Origin: Phycisphaeraceae bacterium
GTDB taxonomy: Bacteria; Planctomycetota; Phycisphaerae; Phycisphaerales; UBA1924
Direction: 5' to 3'
Assembly (NCBI GenBank): GCA_019636615.1
Contig: JAHBXF010000002.1
Span: 1,304,001 to 1,368,000 of the forward strand
Length of the DNA: 64,000 nt
Shown here: piece by piece, positions 50,541 to 59,653 of the stretch
How positions within the stretch are numbered: the first letter of the stretch is position 1
Layout of the letters: each line of letters begins with the position of its first letter
Position numbers and translations under genes: made by a program
The notes under the pieces: generated by a model
The model's input: only the letters and a program-made list of their open reading frames with translations
Told to the model about the DNA's origin: nothing
The model's database searches: none

Positions 50541-53417
50541 ATGGGCGGAATCAGCAGCAGCGTTGGCGTTTTCAGCGGCATCGACACGGGCAGGCTCATC
50601 GAGCAGTTGCTCTCGCTCGAGTCTCGCCCGCGTGTGGCCGCGCAGTCCCGCATGGTGCAGATTCAGATGCAGCAGGCGGCGTACCTCGACCTGAACTCGC
50701 GCATGGGCGCCCTGCGCACCGCCGCGACGAGTTTCCGCGACAAGAAAGTGTTTCAGACCAAGTCGGCGACATCATCCGATGCCAACGTGCTGGCCGCCAC
50801 GGCCGAGACCAACGCCGCGGTGGGCAACTACACCTTCATCGTGGATCGGCTCGTCTCCACGCAGCAACTCCTGTCACGCGGGTTTGCCAACCGTGACGCC
50901 TCGGGCCTGGGCGCCACGGCGTTCACCTTCGAGCCCGCCCAGGCTCGCCTCGACCGCAACATCGATCTGGCGGAACTCAATAATGCGCAAGGTGTGTCTC
51001 GCGGGCGCATCATCGTCACCGATTCCGGCGGGCGGGCCGCCACCGTTGACCTGAGCCGCGCCACCACCGTGAGCGACGTGCTCGAGGCCATCAACTCGAA
51101 CGGCACGGCGCAGGTCTCCGCCTCGGTTGAGGGGGGGCGCTTCGTCATCAGCGATACCGCGGGCGGGGCCGTCACCGTCACCAACGCGCAGGGCTCGACC
51201 ACCGCGACAAGCCTGGGGCTCGACGGCGTCACCGCCAGTGGCGGCCGCATCGTGGGGAACCAGGTCTACGGGCTCAATGCCTCGACGAGCCTCTCCTCGC
51301 TCAACGACGGCAACGGTGTCTCTACCAAGCCATCCACCACCGAGGACTCGTACTCGTTCATCATCAACATCGGGGGCGTCACGCCGCAGACCGTCCGCGT
51401 GAACATCGGCGATGTCTTCCAGACAGTCGGCGGCTCGCTCACGAAGGTGAAGGGGGCCGTGGCCGATGTCGGCGGCGTGGTCACGCGCATCAACGAGGCC
51501 CTCACCGCCGCGGGGGTGTCGGGCGTGTCGGCTTCCATCGACACCGAGAACGGCCGCCTGCGCATCACCGATTCAACTGGCGATCAGCCGCTGACGATCA
51601 CGGAAGGCACCGACACCACGGCCACCGACCTGGGCCTGAACGTCGACCCGCAATCCGGCAGCATCGTGGGCCGCCGCGTGCTCTCGGGCATGCAGAGCAC
51701 GATGATCCGCGGCCTTCAGGGCGGCACCGCCACACGCAACGACGGCGTGCTGAACTTTCAACTGCGCAGCGGCGCACAGTTCAATCTCACGCTCAACCCC
51801 GACGCCACCATCCACGACGCGCTGCGTGCCATCGAGGACGCGAGCGTCAGCGGCGGGCAGAAGCGCGTTCGGGCCACGCTCGACAGCCGCGGCACGGGCA
51901 TCGTGATCACCGACCTCTCGGGGGGCACAGGCAACCTCATCATCACGGGCACGGAAGACAGCGACGCCGCGGCGGCGCTGGGGATCTCAACCGGCCCGGC
52001 GGGCAAGGCCTCGGCCGAGGTATCGAGCGGCAACCTCCAGCGTCAGTATGTCAGCCGCGCGACGATGCTCTCGTCACTCAACAACGGCAAGGGCATAGGC
52101 ACCGGGGTCATGCGCATCACAGACTCGACCGGGGCCACGTCGTCGCTGACCATCGGCGACTCGGTGCGCACCATCGGCGACATGATCGACTTCATCAACA
52201 GCCGCGGGCTGAAGATCTCGGCGCAGATCAACGCCAACGGAGACGGCATCGAGATCCGTGAGGCTCTGGGCCCCGGCGAGACCGCCGGCTCGGTTCGCCT
52301 CAAGGTTGAAGACACATCCGGCGCTGTCGCCAAGAACCTCAACATTCTGGGCAGCGCGCCGGGCACCGAAGGCCAGAACGCCATCAACGGCACCTTCGAA
52401 CGCACGATCACTTTCTCCGCCGCCGACACCCTTCAGCAGATCGCCGACAAAATCAACAGCGCCAAGGCGGGCGTGACGGCGTCGATCGTCCGCGACGGCT
52501 CCGGCGCGGCCCCATTCCGCCTGAGCCTCACGAGCGGCGCTTCGGGCACCGCCGGCCGATTCGTCATCGACTCGGGCAACATCGACCTGGGCCTGACCAC
52601 GATCGACGCGGGGCGCGACGCACGGGTTTTCTACGGCAGCACCGACGCCGCCTCGGGCATCGCGGTGACGAGTTCCACCAACACCATCGACAACGTGCTC
52701 CAGGGCGTCAAGATCGACCTCAAGTCTGTTTCGGCCACGCCCGTCTCGCTCAGCGTTGTCTCAGACACCGGCGCCATCGAAACGGCGGTCAATGTCTTCG
52801 TCACCACCTTCAACACCGTGATCGAACGCATCGCGGCACAAACCAGTTACGACAAGGACTCGAACCGCAAGGGCCCCCTGCTCGGAGACTCCACCACGAT
52901 CGAGATGCGCAACTCGCTCTTCAGCGTGGTGCAGGGGCGTGCGCTGGGCGCTACCGGGTCTTACTCACGGCTTACCGACATCGGTGTCACCATCGGCGCC
53001 GGCGGCCGCATCACGCTCGACAGCGGCAAACTGCGTCAGGCGCTCGCCGACGACCCGGAGAGCGTCGAATCTCTCTTCACCGCGCGGGTGCAGTCAGAAG
53101 ATACCACCCTGGTCATCACCGAAGGAATCACGGCACGCAACCCCAACGCCGGCAACTCGTTCACCACACTGGGGGTCATGGGCCAGGTCGAGCAACTGGC
53201 CAAGAAGTACATCGACGGCACGGATTCAATCCTTGGCGGCCGCGACCAGCAACTGCGCCAGCAGGTAACCCAGCAGCAGTCGCGCATCGCCGCCATCGAT
53301 ACCCGCATCGCATCCCGCCGGCTCATCCTCGAACGCCAGTTCCAAGCCATGGAGCGCGCCATCGGACAGATGCAGAACCAGCAGTCCGCCCTGGCCTCCA
53401 TGCCCCGTGCCCGCTGA
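50541..53417 (+). CDS. fliD: Flagellar filament capping protein FliD
   Basis: Hook-associated protein 2, which caps the flagellar filament and helps flagellin assemble outside the cell. The N terminus GISSSVGVFSGIDTGRLIEQLL matches the FliD N-terminal domain. The C terminus, with TFNTVIERIAAQTSYD and RLTDIGVTIGAGG, matches the FliD C-terminal coiled coil. In between are several repeated modules such as GVMRITDSTGATSSLTIGD and GRLRITDSTGDQPLTI. At 958 residues it is much longer than the usual 450-700. ATG 50541 has GGGAG seven bases upstream. It is followed by fliS. Confidence 0.93.
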   Translation: MGGISSSVGVFSGIDTGRLIEQLLSLESRPRVAAQSRMVQIQMQQAAYLDLNSRMGALRTAATSFRDKKVFQTKSATSSDANVLAATAETNAAVGNYTFIVDRLVSTQQLLSRGFANRDASGLGATAFTFEPAQARLDRNIDLAELNNAQGVSRGRIIVTDSGGRAATVDLSRATTVSDVLEAINSNGTAQVSASVEGGRFVISDTAGGAVTVTNAQGSTTATSLGLDGVTASGGRIVGNQVYGLNASTSLSSLNDGNGVSTKPSTTEDSYSFIINIGGVTPQTVRVNIGDVFQTVGGSLTKVKGAVADVGGVVTRINEALTAAGVSGVSASIDTENGRLRITDSTGDQPLTITEGTDTTATDLGLNVDPQSGSIVGRRVLSGMQSTMIRGLQGGTATRNDGVLNFQLRSGAQFNLTLNPDATIHDALRAIEDASVSGGQKRVRATLDSRGTGIVITDLSGGTGNLIITGTEDSDAAAALGISTGPAGKASAEVSSGNLQRQYVSRATMLSSLNNGKGIGTGVMRITDSTGATSSLTIGDSVRTIGDMIDFINSRGLKISAQINANGDGIEIREALGPGETAGSVRLKVEDTSGAVAKNLNILGSAPGTEGQNAINGTFERTITFSAADTLQQIADKINSAKAGVTASIVRDGSGAAPFRLSLTSGASGTAGRFVIDSGNIDLGLTTIDAGRDARVFYGSTDAASGIAVTSSTNTIDNVLQGVKIDLKSVSATPVSLSVVSDTGAIETAVNVFVTTFNTVIERIAAQTSYDKDSNRKGPLLGDSTTIEMRNSLFSVVQGRALGATGSYSRLTDIGVTIGAGGRITLDSGKLRQALADDPESVESLFTARVQSEDTTLVITEGITARNPNAGNSFTTLGVMGQVEQLAKKYIDGTDSILGGRDQQLRQQVTQQQSRIAAIDTRIASRRLILERQFQAMERAIGQMQNQQSALASMPRAR

Positions 53418-53468
53418 TCCGTCACCGCCCGCTCAACCCGCCCCCTCGCGAGACCGATACTCCTGACC

Positions 53469-53966
53469 ATGACGCACCGTCAGAACAGCACCCCCGGGCA
53501 CGCCCGCCTGACCGACACCTACCTCCGCAGCAAGGTGATGTCCGCCACGCAGGAAGAACTGCGGCTCATGCTGATCGATGGGGCCATCCGTTTCGGGGCG
53601 CAGGGTCGTGACGCCCTGGCGAGAAAAGACTTCGAAAACTCCTTCACCGCCTTCTCGCAGTGCCGCGACATCATTCTCGAACTGCTCACCACCATCCGGC
53701 CGGACGCCAACCCCGAACTGGCCGAGCGCGTGAAGGCCCTGTACGCCTTCATGTACAAGCACCTGGTCGAGGGGGTGCACGAGAAGGACATGCACAAGAT
53801 CGACCGCGTGATCGAACTGCTCAGGTACGAGCGCGAGACCTGGGTGATGGTGATGGAGCAACTGGCGGCCGAGAAATCCGGCGCTGCGAAATCGGCCCCC
53901 TCACCCGCTCAAACCGCCCCGGCACACGAGGCGGCCTCGCCCAAGCCGTTCGTCGCGGCCGCCTGA
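53469..53966 (+). CDS. fliS: Flagellin chaperone FliS
   Basis: Binds the flagellin C terminus in the cytoplasm and prevents early polymerisation. The 165-residue product is helical, with YLRSKVMSATQEELRLMLIDGAIRF and FENSFTAFSQCRDIILELLTTI, and an Ala/Pro tail. Position 50 bp after fliD fits the usual flagellar order. No flagellin gene is in the window. Confidence 0.88.
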   Translation: MTHRQNSTPGHARLTDTYLRSKVMSATQEELRLMLIDGAIRFGAQGRDALARKDFENSFTAFSQCRDIILELLTTIRPDANPELAERVKALYAFMYKHLVEGVHEKDMHKIDRVIELLRYERETWVMVMEQLAAEKSGAAKSAPSPAQTAPAHEAASPKPFVAAA

Positions 53967-53998
53967 TCCCGGGTTCTCGCACGCGTTCCAAAAATAAA

Positions 53999-54027
53999 CA
54001 CGCCGGGGCGAGGTTCGCCCCGGCGTG
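53999..54027. terminator. Bidirectional terminator, fliS / RRM gene
   Basis: A 13-bp stem CACGCCGGGGCGA/TCGCCCCGGCGTG has loop GGT. An A-run on the fliS side supplies the T-run for the minus strand; the plus-strand side has CTGTTTGT. Confidence 0.85.
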
Positions 54028-54063
54028 CCTGTTTGTACACGGAGTGACCCGCGTTAGCGGGAT

Positions 54064-54390
54064 TTACCAGCCGCCGCGGCCGCCACCGCGCTCGCGGTAG
54101 CCGCCACCACCGCCGCCGCCGCCACCGCCGCCGCCAAAGGAGCGGGGCTCCTTCGGACGCGCTTCGTTGACGACCAGAGGACGGCCGTTGAACTGGTGAC
54201 CGTTCAGACCTTCGATCGCGGAGCGACCTTCGTTCTGATCAGGCATCTCGACGAAACCGAAACCGCGTGAACGGCCGGTCTCACGATCGATCAGCACCTG
54301 CGCCGAAGAAACCGCCCCCTTGGTGGAGAACAGTTCGTGCAGTTGCTGGTCGGTCGTATTGAAAGGAAGGTTGCCAACGTACAGCTTCAT
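54064..54390 (-). CDS. RRM-type RNA-binding protein, glycine-rich tail
   Basis: Single RRM of about 80 residues with RNP2 KLYVGNLPF and RNP1 RSRGFGFVEM, then a Gly/Arg-rich tail. This 108-residue type is found in cyanobacteria and Planctomycetota and is often linked to cold or RNA chaperone roles, which is inference here. An AGGTGA site precedes the ATG. A leader of about 200 bp separates it from asnB on the same strand. Confidence 0.93.
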   Translation of the reverse strand: MKLYVGNLPFNTTDQQLHELFSTKGAVSSAQVLIDRETGRSRGFGFVEMPDQNEGRSAIEGLNGHQFNGRPLVVNEARPKEPRSFGGGGGGGGGGGGYRERGGGRGGW

Positions 54391-54587
54391 GGGTCTATAT
54401 CACCTGCCCGAGCCTCACACCGAACTCTGACACCAACCGCTGCTGAAACTCGGGCCTGAGATCAACCGCTGGCCGCACCGGCAACCCGCGGGACCAATCT
54501 CCCAAAGGGGCGTTGCCATGCGGGGAATGATACCCCGTCGGACAACTGGCGTTTCATGAATTCCGTCATATACCTACCCGACACCTA

Positions 54588-56399
54588 TCAGCCCCACCAC
54601 CGGTGCCCCCACAGGCTCAGGTTCAGCATCGGCCAGGCGGCCCGCCACGCTTCTGCGGGGTCACGCAGCACGGCCTCAATTGCCGATGGCTGAAAGACTT
54701 CCGATGCCCAGCCCAGCCGCAGCGCCTCTGTTGCCAGTGGCGCACACCACGCCTGGAAGGGCAGCGGGAAACTCGCCTTCTCGCGCGTGAGAACTTCGAC
54801 CGGCACCAGGTTGCCCAGCCCTTCTCGAAGCGCGATCTTCGTGCTCGCTGTTCGCCCGCGGCACACAAACTTCATCGCCATCGGCAATGTCTCGGCCGCC
54901 GCGGCCACCGTGCCATCGGCGAACGGGGTGCGCCCTTCCACGTTTTCGAGCATGGTCGCCGAATCAAGCCGCATCAGCAAACCCGTGAGGTTCACGCGAC
55001 GCATGAACGAAAGATGGGCCCCGAGTTCGTCCCCCCCGCTCCCCTCCATCGCCATGGCCATCTCCGCCGCATACCACGCGCGCAGCCCATCATCACCATC
55101 TGTCTCACGCATCACACTTTCACGCAAGACCAACCCTTTGCGCTGCGGGGCGATCCACGCGGCATCGCCGATATGGTGCGCCGCCGCGGCCTCTGCGCTC
55201 GCCCCGGGCTGTCGCTCGACGAACTCCGCCGCGGACCGCAGCGGCCACTCATACCCGCCGAACAACTCGTCGGCCCCTTCCCCGCTCAACGTCACCACAC
55301 ACCCATCGCGGCGCAGCCGACGCGCGACCTCGTTGATGGCGACCTCGTTGGGTGTCGAGAGCACCATGCCCGTTCGCTCGATCATCTCCCGCACGCGCGA
55401 GACAAACAGCCCCTGATCAACTTCCGCCTGCGTGTGTGCCGTGCCCAGCGCCCTGGCCGCGCGGGCCGCGTACGCCAGGTCCCCCTCCCGCTCGCCCTCG
55501 GCCGGCTGTGCCCCCGCCGCGTACGTGCGCGGCACAACACCCTCCCGCAGGCACAAGGCCGTGATGATCGTGCTGTCCAGCCCGCCGCTGAGCAGGCAGC
55601 ACAGCGGAACATCAGACCGAAGATGGCGCCGAACCGAATCTTGCACAACCCCGGCCACCTCCGCGGCATCGCGGGGCGCCTGGCCGACGGGCCCCAGGCC
55701 AAGCCGCACCTTCACGCATCTCAGATCATCTTCGCGCAGGTCGAATATCAACACTTCGCCCGGCAGCACCGTGAAGACCCCGTCAAACATCGTGCGCTCA
55801 CCCATCGTGGTTCGCACCGTTGTCAGGTACGAACTCACGGTGCCCCAGTCCGGCAGCGCACGCCTGCCCGGCGCCCCGGCCACAACACCCGCCTCGCTGG
55901 CGAAGATCACCTCTGCACGCCCCTCGCGGTGCACCAGCGAGTAATAGAGCGGCTTGATGCCCAGGCAATCTCTCGCCAGCACGAGCCGCGCACGCCGGGA
56001 ATCGACATACGCCAGCGCGAACATGCCCCGAAGGCGGCCGATCGCCCGGGCGGGGTCTTCCGCGCGTTCAAGCCAGTCGAGCAGTGTGCGAGTGTCGCTG
56101 ACATGCCCGACTTCGTGGCCGCCCAGTTCACGCCGCAACTCGGCCTCGTTGTACAACTCACCGTTATAGACCAGGGTTCCGCCCGACCCGGGTTCGCCGG
56201 CGTGCATGGGCTGCGCCCCCTCGGGCCCTGGCGCGATCACCGACAGGCGGCGGTGCCCGAGGATGACATTCCCGCCATCCCACAAACCGGCGGCGTCTGG
56301 CCCGCGGTGGATCATGCGGTCTCGAAGGCGCGCGACATCGTCACTCCCCAGACTCGGGCGAGCGCCTCTCCGCGTCGCGATGCCCACAATGCCGCACAC
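54588..56399 (-). CDS. asnB: Asparagine synthase (glutamine-hydrolysing)
   Basis: Makes asparagine from aspartate, glutamine and ATP, or in some relatives amidates surface polymers. The 603-residue product has Cys2 at the N terminus (MCGIVGIATRRG) as the class II glutamine amidotransferase nucleophile, RGPDAAGLW, GHRRLSVI and YNGELYN. The synthetase half has PP-loop LLSGGLDSTIITAL and SGEGADELFGGYEW. The start codon is GTG, which places Cys directly after Met. No Shine-Dalgarno; TACCTT is five bases upstream. Confidence 0.92.
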   Translation of the reverse strand: MCGIVGIATRRGARPSLGSDDVARLRDRMIHRGPDAAGLWDGGNVILGHRRLSVIAPGPEGAQPMHAGEPGSGGTLVYNGELYNEAELRRELGGHEVGHVSDTRTLLDWLERAEDPARAIGRLRGMFALAYVDSRRARLVLARDCLGIKPLYYSLVHREGRAEVIFASEAGVVAGAPGRRALPDWGTVSSYLTTVRTTMGERTMFDGVFTVLPGEVLIFDLREDDLRCVKVRLGLGPVGQAPRDAAEVAGVVQDSVRRHLRSDVPLCCLLSGGLDSTIITALCLREGVVPRTYAAGAQPAEGEREGDLAYAARAARALGTAHTQAEVDQGLFVSRVREMIERTGMVLSTPNEVAINEVARRLRRDGCVVTLSGEGADELFGGYEWPLRSAAEFVERQPGASAEAAAAHHIGDAAWIAPQRKGLVLRESVMRETDGDDGLRAWYAAEMAMAMEGSGGDELGAHLSFMRRVNLTGLLMRLDSATMLENVEGRTPFADGTVAAAAETLPMAMKFVCRGRTASTKIALREGLGNLVPVEVLTREKASFPLPFQAWCAPLATEALRLGWASEVFQPSAIEAVLRDPAEAWRAAWPMLNLSLWGHRWWG

Positions 56400-56404
56400 G
56401 ATTC

Positions 56405-56410
56405 AAGGTA
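56405..56410 (-). promoter_or_regulatory. Candidate -10, leaderless asnB mRNA
   Basis: TACCTT on the minus strand is five bases before GTG 56399. Confidence 0.4.
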
Positions 56411-56440
56411 TCGACCGTCGGTGATGCTCACGCACACATC

Positions 56441-56881
56441 TCACCCCGTCGCGCGGGCGATCATCCAGGCCGCGACCGCCGATCGCAGCGACCACGCCGC
56501 GGTGCGCACCCAGTTGCTCCTCGCCAGTTCACGAACGCGGCCCTGCGCCTCCCCCAACCGTGCGTGCAGGGGCACCATCCACAGGAACGTCCAGCCCCAG
56601 ACCACAGCAAGCAGCACCAGGCCGATCAGTGTGGGCGTGCGCAGCCACGCCAGCGCCGGCACCGACACGAGACACGCGGCACCCAAAGCCGTGATCGCCT
56701 CGATCAACATGAGCGGCGCGACCACCAGGGTGGTGCGCGACGTGTGGGCCGCGTGGTAGCCTCGCCACCCCTCCGGGCCCACCGCGGCCATCAGCGGATA
56801 GTGCACAACCTGCACAAACCAGATCAGGCCGGTCATGCAGAAGGTCGCTCCCGCGTGCAGAATGAGCACAGGCCAGATCAC
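56441..56881 (-). CDS. Small four-helix membrane protein, unknown function
   Basis: The product of about 146 residues has helices VLILHAGATFCMTGLIWFVQ, VAPLMLIEAITALGAACLV and LIGLVLLAVVWGWTFLWMV. The motif WFVQVVHYPLMAAVG with YHAAH and R/P residues recurs in an uncharacterised membrane family. GTG 56881 is chosen because it opens the first helix; the frame continues 28 residues upstream. It lies between the PfkB kinase and asnB on the same strand. Confidence 0.6.
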   Translation of the reverse strand: MIWPVLILHAGATFCMTGLIWFVQVVHYPLMAAVGPEGWRGYHAAHTSRTTLVVAPLMLIEAITALGAACLVSVPALAWLRTPTLIGLVLLAVVWGWTFLWMVPLHARLGEAQGRVRELARSNWVRTAAWSLRSAVAAWMIARATG

Positions 56882-56989
56882 ACCATTTCTTCGCTCATCC
56901 GCCGCCGCCGGATGCCAGGCCACGCCGCCGCACGCGAGCGCGCGCCACCCGCCCGAAACCGCCATGCGTCGGCAGAAAGCCAGCCCCTG

Positions 56990-58159
56990 TTATTCGGGCA
57001 GCGGCAGTTCTCGCAGGAACGACACCAGCCGCTCCCGCGAGGGGCTCTGCGCATCGCGCACATACGCCCCGCTCACCCCGCACCCGGCGGCCAGGCAGTG
57101 CTCCAGGGCCAGCCCGTGCGCCTGCGCAAAGGCAAAGCCGCCGTTGAAATGGTCGCCCGCGCCGGTCGAGAGTTTGGGTGTCGCGGTGAAGGGCCCATCA
57201 AACCAGGCCGCCTCGCCGGCGGAGGTTGCCGCGCCCGCGCCTTCGCGGGGATGGATCACCACGCAATCAAGTTCAAGCCGCGAACGGATAGAGGCCGCCC
57301 CCTCGACAATCACCTGCGCCCGCGAGGCCATGCCCTTGGGGGCGAAGAGTTCATGCCCAAGCACCGCGGCGATGCGTTCGGCCTCGGCCAGGTTCAGGCC
57401 CAGCGTGACAGGCACCATCCTGTTCATCTCCGACAGCACATTGAGTGCCCTGGCGATGTCTTCATCAGTGCGTTTGGCAGGGTCGCACAGATCGATGAAC
57501 ACCCGGCGCGTTGAATCCCCGGGCAGGTGGGGCAGCACATCCCGCATGAGCCCCTCCCAGATGCTCTCGACGCCGCGCATCATCACCCAGTTCACCACAC
57601 CGATGAGTGTCGCGCCGGCGCACCGCTCGCGCAGCCCTTCAAGCCCTACCCGCCGCACGAGCAGGTCCCACGTCACGGTCTGAATCCGCGCGGGCTTGCC
57701 CAGCATGATCTTGCCGTCGTCAAACTCGAGCGCATCGGTGCGCGCGGGTGGCGCCACGGGCACCACCTCCAAACACCGATTCCGCAGTTCGGCGTAGAGC
57801 GGGTGCAGCAGTCTGGGGTCGGCCTCTTGGCCGACCGCGCCGATATACCGTGTCGGCGAGCCCAGGCTGGCCACAGCGCCGGCCATCAGCGGGCCATTCC
57901 CGCCGAAACGCTCCTCCTTCACCACCAGTTCCATGTTCGTGCTCTTGCCGGCGGCGCCCGCCAGCCGCATCGCGAACTGCTCGATCGTTCGGATCGCCTG
58001 ATAATCGCTGTCCTGCATCGAGCGGCGCTTGTCCACCACGTCGATGATCGCGTCGATGAACCCGTCGAACCCGACCATCGAGCCCCGAGTTTCACCCGCG
58101 CCCAGCCGCTCGAGTGAGTCCGCCGCGCTCATGGCCACATCCTGGCGTGTCTGGGTCAT
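56990..58159 (-). CDS. PfkB-family carbohydrate kinase
   Basis: Sugar or nucleoside kinase of the ribokinase fold, 389 residues. The N-terminal motif is GGNGPLMAGAVASLG, and the catalytic loop STGAGDHFNGGF (about residues 332-343) carries the base Asp. FDGFIDAIIDVVDKR at about residues 30-45 is a recognition element seen in a subset of the family. The substrate is not readable; it is longer than ribokinase (about 310). A TACT-type hexamer sits just before the ATG. It is divergent from rdgB. Confidence 0.88.
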   Translation of the reverse strand: MTQTRQDVAMSAADSLERLGAGETRGSMVGFDGFIDAIIDVVDKRRSMQDSDYQAIRTIEQFAMRLAGAAGKSTNMELVVKEERFGGNGPLMAGAVASLGSPTRYIGAVGQEADPRLLHPLYAELRNRCLEVVPVAPPARTDALEFDDGKIMLGKPARIQTVTWDLLVRRVGLEGLRERCAGATLIGVVNWVMMRGVESIWEGLMRDVLPHLPGDSTRRVFIDLCDPAKRTDEDIARALNVLSEMNRMVPVTLGLNLAEAERIAAVLGHELFAPKGMASRAQVIVEGAASIRSRLELDCVVIHPREGAGAATSAGEAAWFDGPFTATPKLSTGAGDHFNGGFAFAQAHGLALEHCLAAGCGVSGAYVRDAQSPSRERLVSFLRELPLPE

Positions 58160-58164
58160 GGAGT

Positions 58165-58170
58165 AGTATT
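58165..58170 (-). promoter_or_regulatory. Candidate -10, leaderless PfkB-kinase mRNA
   Basis: AATACT on the minus strand is five bases before the ATG. Confidence 0.35.
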
Positions 58171-58213
58171 CGCCCCCCGGCAGGCCGTCGCCGGCGCGGC
58201 AACGATTCGTGCG

Positions 58214-58861
58214 ATGAAAATCGTCCTCGCTACAGGAAATCAGCACAAGACCGCCGAACTCCGCGCCGTTCTGGCCGGCGAAGGGCTGCGCGCCGTCGAA
58301 CTCGTCTCACTGGCAGACCTGGGCAGGGACTTCCCCGAGCCCGCCGAGATCGGCGCAACCTTCGCCGAGAACGCCCGGATAAAGGCTACGGCCTACGCCG
58401 CGCTCACGGGGTTTCACTGCCTGGCCGATGATTCCGGGCTCGAGATCGACGCGCTCGAAGGCCGCCCCGGCGTGATCTCGTCTCACTATTGCACCCAGGG
58501 GCTCGAAACCGGCATGGCCCGCGGCGAACGCGACGAGCGGAACAACCGACGCGTGATGCACGAACTGGAAGGCGTGCCACTCGATCGCCGCGCGGCACGG
58601 TTCGTCTGCGAGATGGCCCTTGCCTCGCCCGAGGGTCGCGTGCTCGCCACGTCGCGCGGCACGATGGAGGGCCGAATCGGCACGCCGGACCGCGTGCCTC
58701 GCGGCGCCCACGGCTTTGGCTATGACCCTCTCTTCCTCGTCGCGCCAGACTTCGCGAGCACTTCGGCCGAACTTGAACCGAAGGCAAAGAACGCGCTGAG
58801 CCACCGCGGAGAGGCCGCGCGGCGAATGGCCGCGGAACTGCGCCGGATCACAGCCGTGTGA
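58214..58861 (+). CDS. rdgB: XTP/dITP diphosphatase (RdgB/HAM1)
   Basis: House-cleaning pyrophosphatase that removes dITP, XTP and related bases from the nucleotide pool. The 215-residue product has LATGNQHKTAELR at the N terminus, TFAENARIKATAYA, ADDSGLEIDALEGRPGVISSHY, GFGYDPLFLV and NALSHRGEAARR. It is divergent from the PfkB kinase with 54 bp between starts, and its last 14 bp overlap the 3' end of comB. Confidence 0.96.
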   Translation: MKIVLATGNQHKTAELRAVLAGEGLRAVELVSLADLGRDFPEPAEIGATFAENARIKATAYAALTGFHCLADDSGLEIDALEGRPGVISSHYCTQGLETGMARGERDERNNRRVMHELEGVPLDRRAARFVCEMALASPEGRVLATSRGTMEGRIGTPDRVPRGAHGFGYDPLFLVAPDFASTSAELEPKAKNALSHRGEAARRMAAELRRITAV

Positions 58862-59612
58862 TGCGACCGCCAGCCTGATCCCGCGGCGGCGTGCACACCG
58901 GAACAACCGAGAGCGAATCGACCGCGGCGCACCACTCAATGTCTTTCTCAAGGCCCGCAGCGGCCAGATTCCGTCCGCCCGCAGATTCGTGCAGCATCCG
59001 TGCGAGCGTGGCGCTGCTGTGCTTTGCCTCGCGCCACGCCATCAACGCCAGCGCGGCCGGGTCGCCATCAGGCAACACGCCCTCGCCGGCCAGCGATTCA
59101 AGCATGGCGCCCGCACCGAGCAGGTCATCCAGACCCACCTCGCCCTGCGAACCGCAGCACACCAGATGAATCGTGCCCCCCGCCCGCGCGGCCGCGATCG
59201 CCGCCGATGCCCGATTCACCAGAGCACCTACGAAGACCGACGCGGCCTGGCCGCAGCGGAGCAGCGCCTCGGTGCCGTTCGTGGTGGTCAGCACGATCTC
59301 TCTTCCCTGCACGCGTTCACGGGAGAACGACGCGGGCGAGTTGTCAAGATCGAAGCCTTGAATCAGCACGGCACCACGTTCGCCCGCCAGCAGGCGGGGC
59401 GGGCTGGCTTCCGCCGCGCGAACGCGGGCTTCTTCGGGTGATGCAACAGGCAGTACAGCACGAGCGCCGTTCGAGAGGGCGGTGGCCACGGTGGTCGAGG
59501 CTCGCAGCACATCGATGACGACCGCGACGCCACCGGCCAGCATGGACGGCGAGGAGACATCCTCCTTGCGCAGCCAGACGCGGGCCGACCGTTCATGCCG
59601 CGAGCGGGTCAT
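58848..59612 (-). CDS. comB: 2-phosphosulfolactate phosphatase (ComB family)
   Basis: ComB hydrolyses 2-phosphosulfolactate in coenzyme M or sulfolactate synthesis; bacterial members occur without that pathway and may act on other phosphoesters. The 254-residue product shows VVIDVLRASTTVATAL, NGARAVLPV, RGAVLIQGFDLDNSP, TTTNGTEAL and VCCGSQGEVGLDD, the family landmarks. Neither comA nor comC is in the window, so a methanogen-like pathway cannot be inferred. It overlaps the rdgB 3' end. Confidence 0.85.
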   Translation of the reverse strand: MTRSRHERSARVWLRKEDVSSPSMLAGGVAVVIDVLRASTTVATALSNGARAVLPVASPEEARVRAAEASPPRLLAGERGAVLIQGFDLDNSPASFSRERVQGREIVLTTTNGTEALLRCGQAASVFVGALVNRASAAIAAARAGGTIHLVCCGSQGEVGLDDLLGAGAMLESLAGEGVLPDGDPAALALMAWREAKHSSATLARMLHESAGGRNLAAAGLEKDIEWCAAVDSLSVVPVCTPPRDQAGGRITRL

Positions 59613-59653
59613 GGCTCACCACCCCACCATGCGCCGTGACAAGGGGCCGGTGT

